Of a stretch of 64,000 bases of DNA, positions 1 to 9,244 are shown piece after piece. A model generated the notes under the pieces. That model searched no databases, was not told the DNA's origin, and was given only the letters and a program-made list of their open reading frames with translations. The DNA is taken from the NCBI GenBank assembly GCA_020635495.1, contig JACJZQ010000007.1, positions 1 to 64,000 on the forward strand, in the 5' to 3' direction. Both the position numbers and the translations under genes were made by a program. How positions within the stretch are numbered: position 1 is the first letter of the stretch; every line of letters begins with the position of its first letter. This DNA is from Flavobacteriales bacterium (GTDB lineage: Bacteria; Bacteroidota; Bacteroidia; UBA10329).

Positions 1-394
1 CCTCCAGCGTAGCTGCTCTTCCATCCCAGAAAAAACCATTGGGGTTCCAAGCCAGATTAATGAGCGCCATGGCATTCCTGTTGCCAATGCTTCCGTCAAT
101 GCCAACACTGAACCGCTGCGGTTCTGCAAAACCATGCTCTTGTTTGTGGCAACTAGCACACGATTGTGTGTTATCGTCAGATAGCAACGGGTCATAGAAC
201 AACTTTCGTCCTAAGGCCACTCCTTCAAACGTCATCGGGTTATCTGCTGGAATGAATGTCTCAACCGGAGGTAATCCTTGCGGAATAACCAACTCGTACG
301 GAGTAGGTGAATAACCGTCATCGCACGGTTCCTGATTACAAGAACCAAGCGTCACGCTTGCGGCAATCCAAATCAGAAGACGAATCTTACGCAT
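1..394 (-). CDS. Di-heme cytochrome c peroxidase family lipoprotein (partial, 3' end cut by window)
   Basis: Only the first 131 residues lie in the window. The ATG at 394 opens a lipoprotein signal with lipobox LGSC and the acylated Cys at residue 19. A heme-binding CASCH motif follows near residue 86, preceded by a stretch typical of the MauG/CcpA family (LGRKLFYDPLLSDDNTQSC) and followed by GFAEPQRFSVGIDG and RNAMALINLAWN. The family reduces peroxide or oxidises cofactors with two c-type hemes in the periplasm. The second heme would be beyond the window edge. It is divergent from the sialidase gene at 510, with 115 bases between them. A homologue with both heme motifs is encoded at 7830-9188. 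Confidence 0.85.
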   Translation of the reverse strand, partial: MRKIRLLIWIAASVTLGSCNQEPCDDGYSPTPYELVIPQGLPPVETFIPADNPMTFEGVALGRKLFYDPLLSDDNTQSCASCHKQEHGFAEPQRFSVGIDGSIGNRNAMALINLAWNPNGFFWDGRAATLE

Positions 395-509
395 TGAAGA
401 GATAACAGTTTTTCAATCTGAATGTTGCTCAAACATAATGTTCAAAATCGGTACCAAATGTAACTTAACACGCATACAATGAGAATGATTCCGATCATCA
501 GTTCGGGTA

Positions 510-1625
510 ATGTATTTTCACGCCATGCCAAGATCTGTACTACTGTTCATTCTTTGTTGCAGCCTTCAGGCGCATTCACAGATCAGGGTCGATGTGTTCA
601 CCAAGAAATCGGAAGGCTATCGAAACTACCGTATCCCGTCCTTGGTCATGACCAATTCAGGTACGTTATTGGCATTCTGCGAAGGGCGCGCTTCACTTTT
701 AGACCATTCTGAAAACGACATTGTATTGAAGCGCAGCACCGACCTTGGAAAAACATGGGGTTCTCTGCAAGTTATTGCCGCAGACAGCACCAACTCGTTG
801 AACAACCCTCAAGCGGTGGTCTGTTCTGATGGACGCATTCTACTTATGTACGAACGCTACGCAAATGGCTATGGCGAGAAAGACGCCATGCCCGGGTTGG
901 ATGGGAATAAGATCTGCAGAACGTTCCTGACCTACTCCAAAGACCACGGAAGTTCTTGGAGTGCCCCGCAGGACATCACCTCTCAGGTTAAACGGCCAGA
1001 AGCAACCAGCATGGCAACGGGGCCCGGAGTTGGCATTGAGTTGAAATACGGCAAGCATAAAGGAAGATTGGTAATGCCCGTAAACCAAGGCCCGTGGAAC
1101 AATTGGTTTGTGTACGCCATTTATTCTGATGATGGTGGTGCCACATGGCAGAAGGGCGAATTGGCACCTTACAAGAAGAAAGTGCGTGGTTGGGCCAATG
1201 AAGTGCAGATGGTTGAGTTGAGCGATGGTAGATTGATGCTGAATGCCCGAAGCATTACCGGTAATAGAAAAAGAAAGATCGCTTTAAGCGAAAATGGCGG
1301 CCAAACCTGGAGCGCACTGGTAGACGAAAAGCAACTGCTGGAACCGGAATGTCAAGGAAGCCTTATTCGGTATGATGAGAAAACATTGCTGTTCTGCAAC
1401 CCACGCCACAGAACCAGAAGAGTAAGAGGCACCATTTACGCCAGTTTGGATGACGGGCTCACTTGGCCGCACAGAAGAACCATCTATAAGGAAGGATTCG
1501 CCTACTCAAGTATGGTGGCACTGCCTGATGGCAAGATCGGTGTGTTGTTTGAGCGAGATGGTTACACTACCATCAGTTTCATGCAAGTAAACTTGGATGA
1601 TGTGCTGAATCCGAAGTTGAAATAA
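510..1625 (+). CDS. Secreted exo-alpha-sialidase (GH33-like, five Asp boxes)
   Basis: A 371-residue glycoside hydrolase that should release terminal sialic acids outside the cytoplasm. The YRIP motif near the N-terminus (Arg41) is the usual first arginine of the sialidase triad. Five Asp boxes of the S-x-D-x-G-x-T-W type are visible, near residues 76, 143, 206, 260 and 312 (for example SDDGGATW and SLDDGLTW). A Tyr at about 332 in the FAYSSM context matches the nucleophile position. The start at 510 gives a signal peptide with a slightly long polar front. The in-frame ATG at 525 gives a cleaner one (MPRSVLLFILCCSLQAHS) and may be the true start. The next gene encodes an unrelated lipoprotein 12 bases downstream. 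Confidence 0.88.
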   Translation: MYFHAMPRSVLLFILCCSLQAHSQIRVDVFTKKSEGYRNYRIPSLVMTNSGTLLAFCEGRASLLDHSENDIVLKRSTDLGKTWGSLQVIAADSTNSLNNPQAVVCSDGRILLMYERYANGYGEKDAMPGLDGNKICRTFLTYSKDHGSSWSAPQDITSQVKRPEATSMATGPGVGIELKYGKHKGRLVMPVNQGPWNNWFVYAIYSDDGGATWQKGELAPYKKKVRGWANEVQMVELSDGRLMLNARSITGNRKRKIALSENGGQTWSALVDEKQLLEPECQGSLIRYDEKTLLFCNPRHRTRRVRGTIYASLDDGLTWPHRRTIYKEGFAYSSMVALPDGKIGVLFERDGYTTISFMQVNLDDVLNPKLK

Positions 1626-1637
1626 ACAGGAATTATC

Positions 1638-2294
1638 ATGAATTGGCACCCAGCTGTAGCCCTAGCCGCAATATTTACACTTTTGATTTCGGCATGCAAA
1701 AAGGAAGAATCAAGTTCAGATTTAAATACACCCATGCATGCTGGACATTACGATTCCACTTCAATCTACCAATCATTTCAACCTCCAGTATCTATAACCA
1801 TCCAATGGGATTCTATGAATCTTTATGGTTCAGGTTTGGATTCAGTAGACATCGATTTTAACGGAGTCACAGATTTGATGTTCAGTATTGATCTTTTCAA
1901 TTTCGATAGTGCCCAAATTCTTGGAACGTCTGCACATCCAAATCCAATTCCTTATCCATTGCCGAATTGCATCCTTACAGGAACGAACAACTTTGAGTTC
2001 TGCATATATTCAGAAACATACGGTACTGGTCTTGGAGGAACTTCCCAAGTTTCCTACGTGAAGAAATTGACACTGGGAGATAGAATAGATATGGAAAACC
2101 AATGGGGTACAACCGAAATGATATGGAAACACTTACCTAACAGCCTGTTTACACCGCCTGCATCAGAATGGTACAATGCGAGTAATTCAGACTATATTGG
2201 CCTTAAATTGGAATCTCGTTACGGCTGGATTGAAATAGATGCCAGCGATTTAGAAAATCTGAAAATCAAGAGTCTGGCTTTTCAAATCAATTAG
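1638..2294 (+). CDS. Hypothetical lipoprotein
   Basis: 218 residues that I do not recognise. The N-terminus is a lipoprotein signal ending in LISAC with Cys20, followed by a charged KKEESSSD linker, as is common in Bacteroidota surface or periplasmic lipoproteins. The rest is rich in aromatic residues and looks like a soluble beta-rich domain, with no motif that points to a reaction. It lies 12 bases after the sialidase stop, so the two are probably co-transcribed. Its end converges with plsC about 50 bases on. Confidence 0.7.
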   Translation: MNWHPAVALAAIFTLLISACKKEESSSDLNTPMHAGHYDSTSIYQSFQPPVSITIQWDSMNLYGSGLDSVDIDFNGVTDLMFSIDLFNFDSAQILGTSAHPNPIPYPLPNCILTGTNNFEFCIYSETYGTGLGGTSQVSYVKKLTLGDRIDMENQWGTTEMIWKHLPNSLFTPPASEWYNASNSDYIGLKLESRYGWIEIDASDLENLKIKSLAFQIN

Positions 2295-2344
2295 AATTCA
2301 GACTAAAACTCGCAGTTCTTGGGAATGAAATCAAATCATGAATC

Positions 2345-3073
2345 TTACCGAATACGGTAATTGTTCCTGAACTTTTCCAATTGGGCCAGCTTCCAATCTC
2401 GCACCCTGATCATTAACTCTTCGCCATCAGTACCCGTTATCGGTTCTCCAAAAGTTACATGTGCGGTTGTGCTCCATTTAGAGAAATTACGGAAGAAATG
2501 CCCTGCCATATTATCGTCTCCAACCCAAGCCAGATCAGGATCCTCATAAAAAATTGCTGTAGGAATAATTGGGAAACCTTCCTCTGCAGCTGTAAAGAAC
2601 ATACCGGGTTTTAAAGGCAACAATCCGTTTCCGTCTCCTGTGGTTCCTTCGGGGAAAATGATAACCGATCGGCCGTTCCTTATCCTCTCCGCAATTTCAT
2701 TCTTGGTGGCTCTCCGGCTATCCTTATCGCTTCTATCAACATAAACGGTATTCACAGCACTGGCTCCCCAGCCTACCAAAGGCATTTTTTTTACTTCTGC
2801 TTTCGCAACAAACACTGTAATGGCGTACTTGGGAATGATCCAAATATCGATGTAGGATTGGTGGTTTGACATCATCAACCCGACCTTGGGCTTGTTACCA
2901 TGCAAGACGGTTTTTACGCCAAAAACCTTCAGCATTACCACAGACCAGAAACGCTGCGTTCCAAGTGCCCAACGATGTCCCCCAACCACGGATCCCAGTA
3001 AAGCAATTACTGTACACGTCAGGGTTAAGACAACAAACACAACTGAACGAAATACAAGAAGAACAATCCCCAT
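2345..3073 (-). CDS. plsC: 1-acyl-sn-glycerol-3-phosphate acyltransferase
   Basis: A 242-residue membrane-associated acyltransferase that makes phosphatidic acid from lysophosphatidic acid. The family's H-x4-D catalytic motif is present as NHQSYID (His71, Asp76), and the glycerol-phosphate-binding motif as FPEGTT (residues 140-145). A hydrophobic N-terminal segment at residues 3-30 should anchor it in the inner membrane. Its start is only 42 bases from the divergent OmpH-like gene, so the two promoters share a very short region. Substrate preference cannot be read from the sequence, and a role in acylating ornithine or other lipids is possible. Confidence 0.88.
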   Translation of the reverse strand: MGIVLLVFRSVVFVVLTLTCTVIALLGSVVGGHRWALGTQRFWSVVMLKVFGVKTVLHGNKPKVGLMMSNHQSYIDIWIIPKYAITVFVAKAEVKKMPLVGWGASAVNTVYVDRSDKDSRRATKNEIAERIRNGRSVIIFPEGTTGDGNGLLPLKPGMFFTAAEEGFPIIPTAIFYEDPDLAWVGDDNMAGHFFRNFSKWSTTAHVTFGEPITGTDGEELMIRVRDWKLAQLEKFRNNYRIR

Positions 3074-3083
3074 GCGAGTTGAT

Positions 3084-3091
3084 TAAATTCG
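3084..3091 (+). promoter_or_regulatory. Candidate -7 promoter element for the ompH-like operon
   Basis: TAAATTCG matches the TAnnTT(T/C)G pattern seen repeatedly in this window, 24 bases upstream of the ATG at 3116. The family knowledge is the Bacteroidota -7 box TAnnTTTG; activity here is inferred. Confidence 0.5.
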
Positions 3092-3115
3092 CTGCAATTA
3101 ACAAATCAAATAGAG

Positions 3116-3667
3116 ATGAAAAACGTAGCTATTGCAGTTGTATTGATACTTGGCGCATTTGCCATATCGGCAAACATTGAGAACCAGACAAAGATCGGAT
3201 ATGTGGATGTGGATCATGTTTGGAACCACTTGGAGGCGGTTAAAAAAGCTGAAGCTGAGCTTGCTGCCATTGAAAACAAGATCGGTGATTCCCAACGGGA
3301 AAAATCAAAGGGTTTATATGAACGATTGCAACAACTGGAATCCGAACTGTTAGAGCCTGGCATGAAAGAGAAGGTAAGTATGAAAGAGGTGAACGACCTT
3401 AGGGTGAAGACAACTGCAATAGAAGAGAACATCAAAGAAGAAATTGAGAAGCAGCGCAATTCTCTTTTGAAACCTTTGAAAGAAAAGCTCAGTGAGACAG
3501 TAAAGCGAATCGCAAATCAGGAAGGTTATAAGTATGTCTTCAGAGGGCCAGTGAATGACACTCAATCAAACATTCTTGTTGCTCCATCGCAAGATGATCT
3601 TACTCTTTTGATCATGAAGGAACTTGGTGTAGACCCGGACACATACATACCTGTTGAAAAACGCTGA
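3116..3667 (+). CDS. OmpH/Skp-family periplasmic chaperone
   Basis: 183 residues with a cleavable signal peptide (about residues 1-19), then IGYVDVDHV, the usual opening beta strand of OmpH/Skp proteins. A long, charged, heptad-like helix follows at about residues 40-140. The end returns to a short beta region (YKYVFRGP...). The family holds unfolded outer-membrane proteins in the periplasm. It is the first gene of a compact operon and its last 14 bases overlap the next start. It could act on barrel proteins generally; nothing shows a specific client. Confidence 0.85.
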   Translation: MKNVAIAVVLILGAFAISANIENQTKIGYVDVDHVWNHLEAVKKAEAELAAIENKIGDSQREKSKGLYERLQQLESELLEPGMKEKVSMKEVNDLRVKTTAIEENIKEEIEKQRNSLLKPLKEKLSETVKRIANQEGYKYVFRGPVNDTQSNILVAPSQDDLTLLIMKELGVDPDTYIPVEKR

Positions 3668-4508
3668 CCATTTACTTACCAACCCAGATGGCAGTTCTAC
3701 CAGAATCAAGCTGATTTCGGCCGAAAACCCGAAGGCACAACTGGTGCTTTTTCCGGCCATGGGCGTTTTTGCCAGATATTACATTCCGTTGGCAGAAGAA
3801 TTGGCCAACAACGGTTACACTGTTGCATTGGCAGACCTGAGAGGAAATGATACTTCAAGCGTTCGTCCACTGCGTGGAGTTGACTTCAGTTACACAGATG
3901 CCATACATCAGGATCTGAACACGGTGATAGAGTTTGTGAGCAGCTCATTTCCTTCAGATCCACTTTACCTTTTCGGGCATAGTTTAGGTGGCCAGTTAAG
4001 TTGTCTGTATGCCGCAAAGCATCCTGACAAAGTTGATGGGTTGATTCTGTCTGCAACCTGCTCTGTGTATTATAAAGGCTGGAATGGAGCGGCTGCTTAC
4101 CGAATATTGGCAGGTACTCAATTCGCCAATCTTGTCGCCAAGACAATGGGTTATTTTCCGGGGAAAAAGATCGGTTTTGGGGGAATTGAGGCAAAGTCCA
4201 TGATACGCGACTGGAGCAGACAATCACGGACGGGTGTTTACCAATTGAAGAATGACCCGTTCGATTATGAATCTGCACTAACTGAACTGAAAAAACCGAT
4301 CCTATCAATTTCCTACGAAGGAGATTCTCTAGCGCCCAAAGGAGCCGTTGAGCATCTACTAGGTAAAATGTCAGCCGCCAATTCAGAACATCTGCATTTG
4401 TCAAAATCCGACCCTAGAAATGACGATTACAATCATTTCAATTGGGCCAAGAAGCCTGAAAAGCTGGTTTCTGTCATACACAATTGGCTTCAGGAAAAAG
4501 GCGCATGA
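3654..4508 (+). CDS. Alpha/beta hydrolase (COG4757-like)
   Basis: 284 residues of the alpha/beta-hydrolase fold. The nucleophile elbow is GHSLGG with Ser110. Asp224 in the EGDSLAPK loop and His261 near NHFNW are the likely other triad members. The start is TTG at 3654, inside the end of the OmpH-like gene, because the conserved N-terminal strand (AQLVLFPAMGV) needs residues upstream of any ATG. It is a cytoplasmic enzyme without a signal peptide and its substrate is unknown. The pattern fits uncharacterised hydrolases resembling YheT or monoacylglycerol lipase. The stop overlaps the ribD start as ATGA. Confidence 0.78.
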   Translation: MKNADHLLTNPDGSSTRIKLISAENPKAQLVLFPAMGVFARYYIPLAEELANNGYTVALADLRGNDTSSVRPLRGVDFSYTDAIHQDLNTVIEFVSSSFPSDPLYLFGHSLGGQLSCLYAAKHPDKVDGLILSATCSVYYKGWNGAAAYRILAGTQFANLVAKTMGYFPGKKIGFGGIEAKSMIRDWSRQSRTGVYQLKNDPFDYESALTELKKPILSISYEGDSLAPKGAVEHLLGKMSAANSEHLHLSKSDPRNDDYNHFNWAKKPEKLVSVIHNWLQEKGA

Positions 4509-5536
4509 CAATAGATGAACAATACATGTTGCGATGCTTGGAATTGGCCCAACTCGGAATTGGACCTGCCGCTCCGAATCCTTCCGTTGGTTGTGTAATT
4601 GTGCACAATGGTCAGGTTATTGGCGAAGGATACACCTCGGCTTTTGGAGGACCTCATGCAGAGGTGAACGCCATTAACGCTGTTCAGAATAAAGAACTGC
4701 TCCCCGACTCCACCGTTTACGTGAGTCTGGAACCGTGTACTCATTTTGGCAAAACTCCTCCTTGTGCCGATCTACTGGTTGCATCTGATGTAAAGCGTGT
4801 GGTAATCGGATGTCAAGACCCATTTGCTAAGGTGAATGGCGCTGGAATTGAACGATTGAAAAACGCAGGAATTGATGTTTCTGTTGGGGTTTTGGAAGAA
4901 GCTTGCAAGGAAATAAACCGCAGATTTTTCACGTTTCACGAAAAAAAGCGTCCATACATTATTCTGAAATGGGCAGAAACGGAAGATGGATTCGTTGACC
5001 ACATCCGCTCAGAAAAGAAGCAGAAACCACTCAAAATAACGGGGAAAACCAGTTCCGCTCTGGTTCATAAATGGCGAACAGAAGAAGCATCGATCCTTGT
5101 TGGAAAGAACACCGTTCTTGCTGATGATCCAGCGCTGACGTCCAGACATTACAAAGGGAAAAATCCTATTAGAATTGTGCTTGGGTCGATTGAAAATGAG
5201 AACCAGAACCTGCACATCTTCGATGGAACCGCAGAAACTCTGATCATCACTGAAAACCGCCATGACTTTCCCAATTCAGAAACCATCGTAGTTGATGACA
5301 CAAAGCACTTTGACGCGGTGCTTGATGCGCTGTACGACAGAAACATATTAAGCATATTGGTGGAAGGTGGCCCAACAATCCATCAATGGTTTTATGAAAA
5401 TGCCTATGATGAGATCAGAAAGTTCGTATCTCCCATGAAGATCAATTCCGGGATTCCTGCAATTAGGCTGGAAATTGAACCAAATGAAGTCCAAAAGGTT
5501 GGAAACGACCACCTTTACGTCTACCATAATCGATGA
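4505..5536 (+). CDS. ribD: Bifunctional riboflavin biosynthesis deaminase/reductase RibD
   Basis: 343 residues with two domains. The N-terminal deaminase carries the zinc site HAE (residues 51-53) and PC...C (Cys78 and Cys87 in the GKTPPCAD context). The C-terminal reductase starts at about residue 150 and has the expected late motif LVEGGPTIHQWF. Together they convert the pyrimidine made by GTP cyclohydrolase II into 5-amino-6-ribitylamino-uracil phosphate. I chose the ATG at 4505, which overlaps the preceding stop as ATGA, rather than a TTG at 4484. The other riboflavin genes are not in this window. Confidence 0.95.
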   Translation: MTIDEQYMLRCLELAQLGIGPAAPNPSVGCVIVHNGQVIGEGYTSAFGGPHAEVNAINAVQNKELLPDSTVYVSLEPCTHFGKTPPCADLLVASDVKRVVIGCQDPFAKVNGAGIERLKNAGIDVSVGVLEEACKEINRRFFTFHEKKRPYIILKWAETEDGFVDHIRSEKKQKPLKITGKTSSALVHKWRTEEASILVGKNTVLADDPALTSRHYKGKNPIRIVLGSIENENQNLHIFDGTAETLIITENRHDFPNSETIVVDDTKHFDAVLDALYDRNILSILVEGGPTIHQWFYENAYDEIRKFVSPMKINSGIPAIRLEIEPNEVQKVGNDHLYVYHNR

Positions 5537-6396
5537 TCCCGTTACTGCTCAGCATTCTTTCATCATCGGTACTGATGGTCATCTTCAAGTACTTTACCCG
5601 TTTTGAGGTTAAGACCTTCCAAGCAATAACGGTCAACTATTTTGTTGCGGCAACGCTTGGCTTTGTACTCTCACCCATTCATTTTGAACCACTTCTGATG
5701 ATAGAGGCCAATTGGTTTGCAAGTGCTCTCATTATCGGATGTGTGTTCATTGCCATGTTCTACATCATGGCTGTTTCATCCCAAACCGTTGGCGTGGCCA
5801 TCACCTCGGTGGCCAACAAGATGTCGTTGGTCATACCTGTTGTTGCAGGTGTGATACTTTATCAGGAATCGTTGGCCGGTTTTAAGCTGATAGGCGTGAT
5901 AACTGCTCTTGTTGCGGTTGCTCTGGTCACGTATCCGAATACTAAATTGAAGATCGAGAAAAAGCACCTGATTTTACCATTGATCATCTTTCTTGGAAGT
6001 GGTTTTCTCGATACGATTTTCAAGTTTGTGGAGACACATCAGATCAAATCGGACGAAATAGAAATGTTCTCGGCATCTCTTTTCTTGATGGCGGCTTTGG
6101 TCGGTTCAAGTGTCCTACTTTATTCGCGAATTGTGCATAAATCGACACTGGAGACAAAAAGCATTGTTGCCGGATTTGCCCTTGGCATACCAAACTACTT
6201 TTCCATTCATTTTCTGCTGATGACGCTGAACCTGCCCAACATGGAGAGCACACTGGTTTTCCCCATCAACAACACGGGTATTGTTCTTCTAAGTACCTTG
6301 CTGGCCATAGTGCTGTTCTCTGAAAAACTAACCAAACTGAATTGGAGCGGAATTGCCCTGGCCATACTCTCCATCGCGTTGATCGCAACTGCATGA
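5533..6396 (+). CDS. EamA/DMT-family transporter
   Basis: 287 residues that are almost entirely hydrophobic, with about ten membrane segments in two similar halves, as in drug/metabolite transporters of the EamA type. Conserved-looking features are the AITSVANKMSLVIPVVAG stretch in the first half and STLVFPINNTGIVLLST in the equivalent place of the second half. The start overlaps the ribD stop as ATGA, so translation is coupled. The substrate is unknown; position beside ribD does not prove a flavin role. Confidence 0.85.
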   Translation: MIPLLLSILSSSVLMVIFKYFTRFEVKTFQAITVNYFVAATLGFVLSPIHFEPLLMIEANWFASALIIGCVFIAMFYIMAVSSQTVGVAITSVANKMSLVIPVVAGVILYQESLAGFKLIGVITALVAVALVTYPNTKLKIEKKHLILPLIIFLGSGFLDTIFKFVETHQIKSDEIEMFSASLFLMAALVGSSVLLYSRIVHKSTLETKSIVAGFALGIPNYFSIHFLLMTLNLPNMESTLVFPINNTGIVLLSTLLAIVLFSEKLTKLNWSGIALAILSIALIATA

Positions 6397-7763
6397 AACA
6401 CTTTTTACCGATTATCTTCCTTCTGATCTTCAACTCAGCTTTTGCTCAAGAAGGTCTTAGAATTATTATGGATACCAAACCTGTTGGTAGCGTTATCAGG
6501 CTATCCAAGTATGTTGGAGATATGACTGTTCCATTGGACAGTTTGCGTTACCGCGGTGAAGCCGAGATCAATTTCAAATACGACTCTCGATTTACCGATG
6601 GCGTGTATGTGGTGGACATTGGCGAATTGGAATCTTTCCAACTCATCATAGTCAATCAGGAAAACATGGTAGCTCACATCTACGAAAGTGGCGCTGGAAT
6701 GGCTTTCAAGCCCGATCAATCCAAAGAGAATGATGCATTCAACATCATGATGAACCTCTCTGACGTGTACTCCTCAAGCATGGACACGTTGAACACGGCC
6801 ACCAAATTCCTTTCAGATTTTGACCCAAGACACGCTACCGTGATGGACTCTCTCGAGTTGGTCTACCATCGTATTGCAGATGCTTACAACAACTCGCTAG
6901 GCTTGTTGGAAAATCTGTTTCCAGAAAGCTATTCTGCGCAGGTATTGGTTCCGCTTGATAAGATTCCGCTCCGTTCTCAGAAACCGGAATGGAGGGCTAT
7001 GTTTGACAACGACCCGGCTTTCAACCACGTTCATTATTTCGCTTACATCAACTTCAATGATGAACGCATCATTACCAATCCGTACCTCTCTAATAAGGTT
7101 CTCGATTACCTCTACAATTACACAGAACGTTCTGAACAGGGCGTAAAAGAGAGCATTGACAAGATTCTGAGCATGCCCAACATGCACCCGAAGGTTCAGA
7201 GCTTTCTGATCGATCTATTGGTGGATTTCTTCGCGGATAAGGAAGCTGCAGAGTTCATTGACCACATTAACAGAAACTATCTGGGTAGTTGCGATCTGCC
7301 ATTGTCTGAAGAAACGCTGAAGAAGATCAATTCTTCGGTCAAGTTCAAATCAGGTGATCAGCTTCCACAGATCAAAATACCGAACCAGACCAATCATCAA
7401 GTTCCCATTCATGGTCTTACTGGCGATTTGAACGTAGTGGTTTTCTGGGCTTCTTGGTGCCCGCATTGCATGCGCGAAATTCCCAAGCTTCAAGAACTCT
7501 ATAACGAAATGCAAGGCAAGTTGGGCGTGTATGCCATCTCCTTGGACACCAACAAAACAGATTGGATAAATGCCATCAACGGAATGAACTTGCGTTGGCT
7601 CAATGTAAACGACCTGAAAGGCTGGCAAAGCGAAACACTCACCCAATTCGGGGTTACTTCTTCCCCCACACTTTTTCTGGTTGATGACAAACTTAGATTC
7701 CTTGGTCGAGCCAGTTCATTCGATGGTCTTTCTGAACTCGTTAGGACGCAGTTGGCCGAATAA
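6393..7763 (+). CDS. TlpA-like thioredoxin-domain protein with DUF4369-like N-terminus
   Basis: 456 residues from the ATG at 6393, which overlaps the upstream stop as ATGA. A signal peptide ends at FNSAFAQ. The first part (about residues 20-110) resembles the beta-rich DUF4369 domain found in front of Bacteroidota thioredoxin-like proteins, followed by a helical middle. The C-terminal thioredoxin fold at about 330-456 carries WCPHC (Cys356, Cys359) and the cis-Pro loop SSPTLFLV. It should be a periplasmic or membrane-attached thiol oxidoreductase. It is the last gene of the coupled operon that starts at 3116. Confidence 0.85.
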   Translation: MKHFLPIIFLLIFNSAFAQEGLRIIMDTKPVGSVIRLSKYVGDMTVPLDSLRYRGEAEINFKYDSRFTDGVYVVDIGELESFQLIIVNQENMVAHIYESGAGMAFKPDQSKENDAFNIMMNLSDVYSSSMDTLNTATKFLSDFDPRHATVMDSLELVYHRIADAYNNSLGLLENLFPESYSAQVLVPLDKIPLRSQKPEWRAMFDNDPAFNHVHYFAYINFNDERIITNPYLSNKVLDYLYNYTERSEQGVKESIDKILSMPNMHPKVQSFLIDLLVDFFADKEAAEFIDHINRNYLGSCDLPLSEETLKKINSSVKFKSGDQLPQIKIPNQTNHQVPIHGLTGDLNVVVFWASWCPHCMREIPKLQELYNEMQGKLGVYAISLDTNKTDWINAINGMNLRWLNVNDLKGWQSETLTQFGVTSSPTLFLVDDKLRFLGRASSFDGLSELVRTQLAE

Positions 7764-7829
7764 CTGACAAAATTCAGCTTCTTTGGTTCCGGTCTTCGTT
7801 ACTTTGCATCCGATTAACCACCCCTACCA

Positions 7830-9188
7830 ATGAAACTAAGATTACTCCTATTACTGGCTGCGCCTGTATTCGTGCTTTCTGGTTGTACTGAAGACGATGT
7901 TGTTTCAGATTCTTTTCCTGAACCGAACGAGCTCGATGTTGCACTGGAAAACGCACTCTTATCTGCTTCCAACGGACAAGGTTTGGAATTCTACCGATTC
8001 CCAACTTCGTTGAATGAGATTCCGCAAGACCCGAACAATCCCTTAACTGCCGCCAAAGTTGAATTGGGAAAATTGCTCTACCATGAGACCGGAATGGCGG
8101 TTCATCCGAAACATCCAGAAAGCCAATTCACGTACAGTTGTGCCAGTTGTCATCACGCTCCAGGCGGATTTCAAGCCTGTGTTCCGCAAGGAATTTCGGA
8201 TGGTGGATTAGGCTTTGGTCTGTATGGTGAAGGCCGATACCCGAACCCTAATTACCCGATTGGAGATTTGGATGTGCAGCCTTTGAGAACCCCATCAGTT
8301 TTGAACATCGCTTACCAGACAAACATTCTTTGGAATGGACAGTTTGGCGCTACTCACCTGAATGTCGGAACCGAGGCCGGATGGGCTGCCGGAACACCCA
8401 AAGTTTGGAATCATTTAGGATTTGAAGGAACTGAAATACAAGCCATTGCGGGTATTGATGTTCATCGATTGGATATGACAGAGTCTCTATTCAACAGTTC
8501 TGAATACAAGAATCTTTACTATGCCGCCTTCGGAAATATTGGAGACGATACATTGATCAGTAATGTTTACACTGGTTTGGCCATTGCTGCTTACGAGCGA
8601 ACTGTTCTAGCACATGAAGCTCCTTTCCAGAAATGGCTTAACGGAGATAAGAATGCCCTTAGCGAGAAAGAAAAGCGAGGTGCCGTTGCCTTCTTCACAA
8701 AAGGCGAGTGTTACAAGTGCCACAACGGACCAGCACTGAATTCCATGGAATTCTATGCTTTGGGCATGCCGAATTTGGAAAGCAACATTCCAGGTGTTTA
8801 TCTAACTGCAACAGATGAGGTTGCCAACCGCGGCCGTGGCGGATTTACCAACAATCCGGCAGATAATTACAAGTTCAAAGTGCCTCAATTGTACAACTTG
8901 GTTCAGTCCAAGTTCTATGGTCATGGAGCCACTTTCCGATCGGTAGAAGAAGTAATCGAGTACAAGAATGCCGCTCAACCTGAGAATCAGGATGTACCCG
9001 AGTCTCAGTTGGCCGAGGATTTTCACCCATTGAATCTGACCAACAAGGAAATTGAAGATATCGCAGCATTCATAGAGTACGGTCTGTACGATAGAAACTT
9101 GGAACGCTATGTACCGCAATCGCTTCCTTCAGGGTTCTGTTTCCCGAACAACGATTACAGAAGCGCCCAGCAAATGGGGTGTGATTAG
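7830..9188 (+). CDS. Di-heme cytochrome c peroxidase / MauG-family lipoprotein
   Basis: 452 residues with lipobox LSGC (Cys19). Two c-type heme motifs are present, CASCH at residues 104-108 and CYKCH at 294-298, which is the domain plan of bacterial cytochrome c peroxidases and MauG. Other family landmarks are LRTPSVLNIAY and the late FKVPQLYNL segment. An extra Cys-containing insert (HHAPGGFQACVPQGI) follows the first heme, so it belongs to a divergent branch and may not be a simple peroxidase. It is homologous to the truncated gene at the left edge of the window. Confidence 0.88.
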   Translation: MKLRLLLLLAAPVFVLSGCTEDDVVSDSFPEPNELDVALENALLSASNGQGLEFYRFPTSLNEIPQDPNNPLTAAKVELGKLLYHETGMAVHPKHPESQFTYSCASCHHAPGGFQACVPQGISDGGLGFGLYGEGRYPNPNYPIGDLDVQPLRTPSVLNIAYQTNILWNGQFGATHLNVGTEAGWAAGTPKVWNHLGFEGTEIQAIAGIDVHRLDMTESLFNSSEYKNLYYAAFGNIGDDTLISNVYTGLAIAAYERTVLAHEAPFQKWLNGDKNALSEKEKRGAVAFFTKGECYKCHNGPALNSMEFYALGMPNLESNIPGVYLTATDEVANRGRGGFTNNPADNYKFKVPQLYNLVQSKFYGHGATFRSVEEVIEYKNAAQPENQDVPESQLAEDFHPLNLTNKEIEDIAAFIEYGLYDRNLERYVPQSLPSGFCFPNNDYRSAQQMGCD

Positions 9189-9223
9189 CATACAAATCTC
9201 AACCTTTCGTGTAGGGTAATGTT

Positions 9224-9231
9224 TAGTTTTG
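9224..9231 (+). promoter_or_regulatory. Candidate -7 promoter element
   Basis: TAGTTTTG is an exact match to the Bacteroidota TAnnTTTG box, 13 bases upstream of the ATG at 9245. Confidence 0.5.
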
Positions 9232-9244
9232 AACCGATTACGTT

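Noticed and set aside
479..712. Small ORF overlapping the sialidase start
   Set aside because: It is out of frame with the sialidase and has no family features; the sialidase frame has a signal peptide and Asp boxes.
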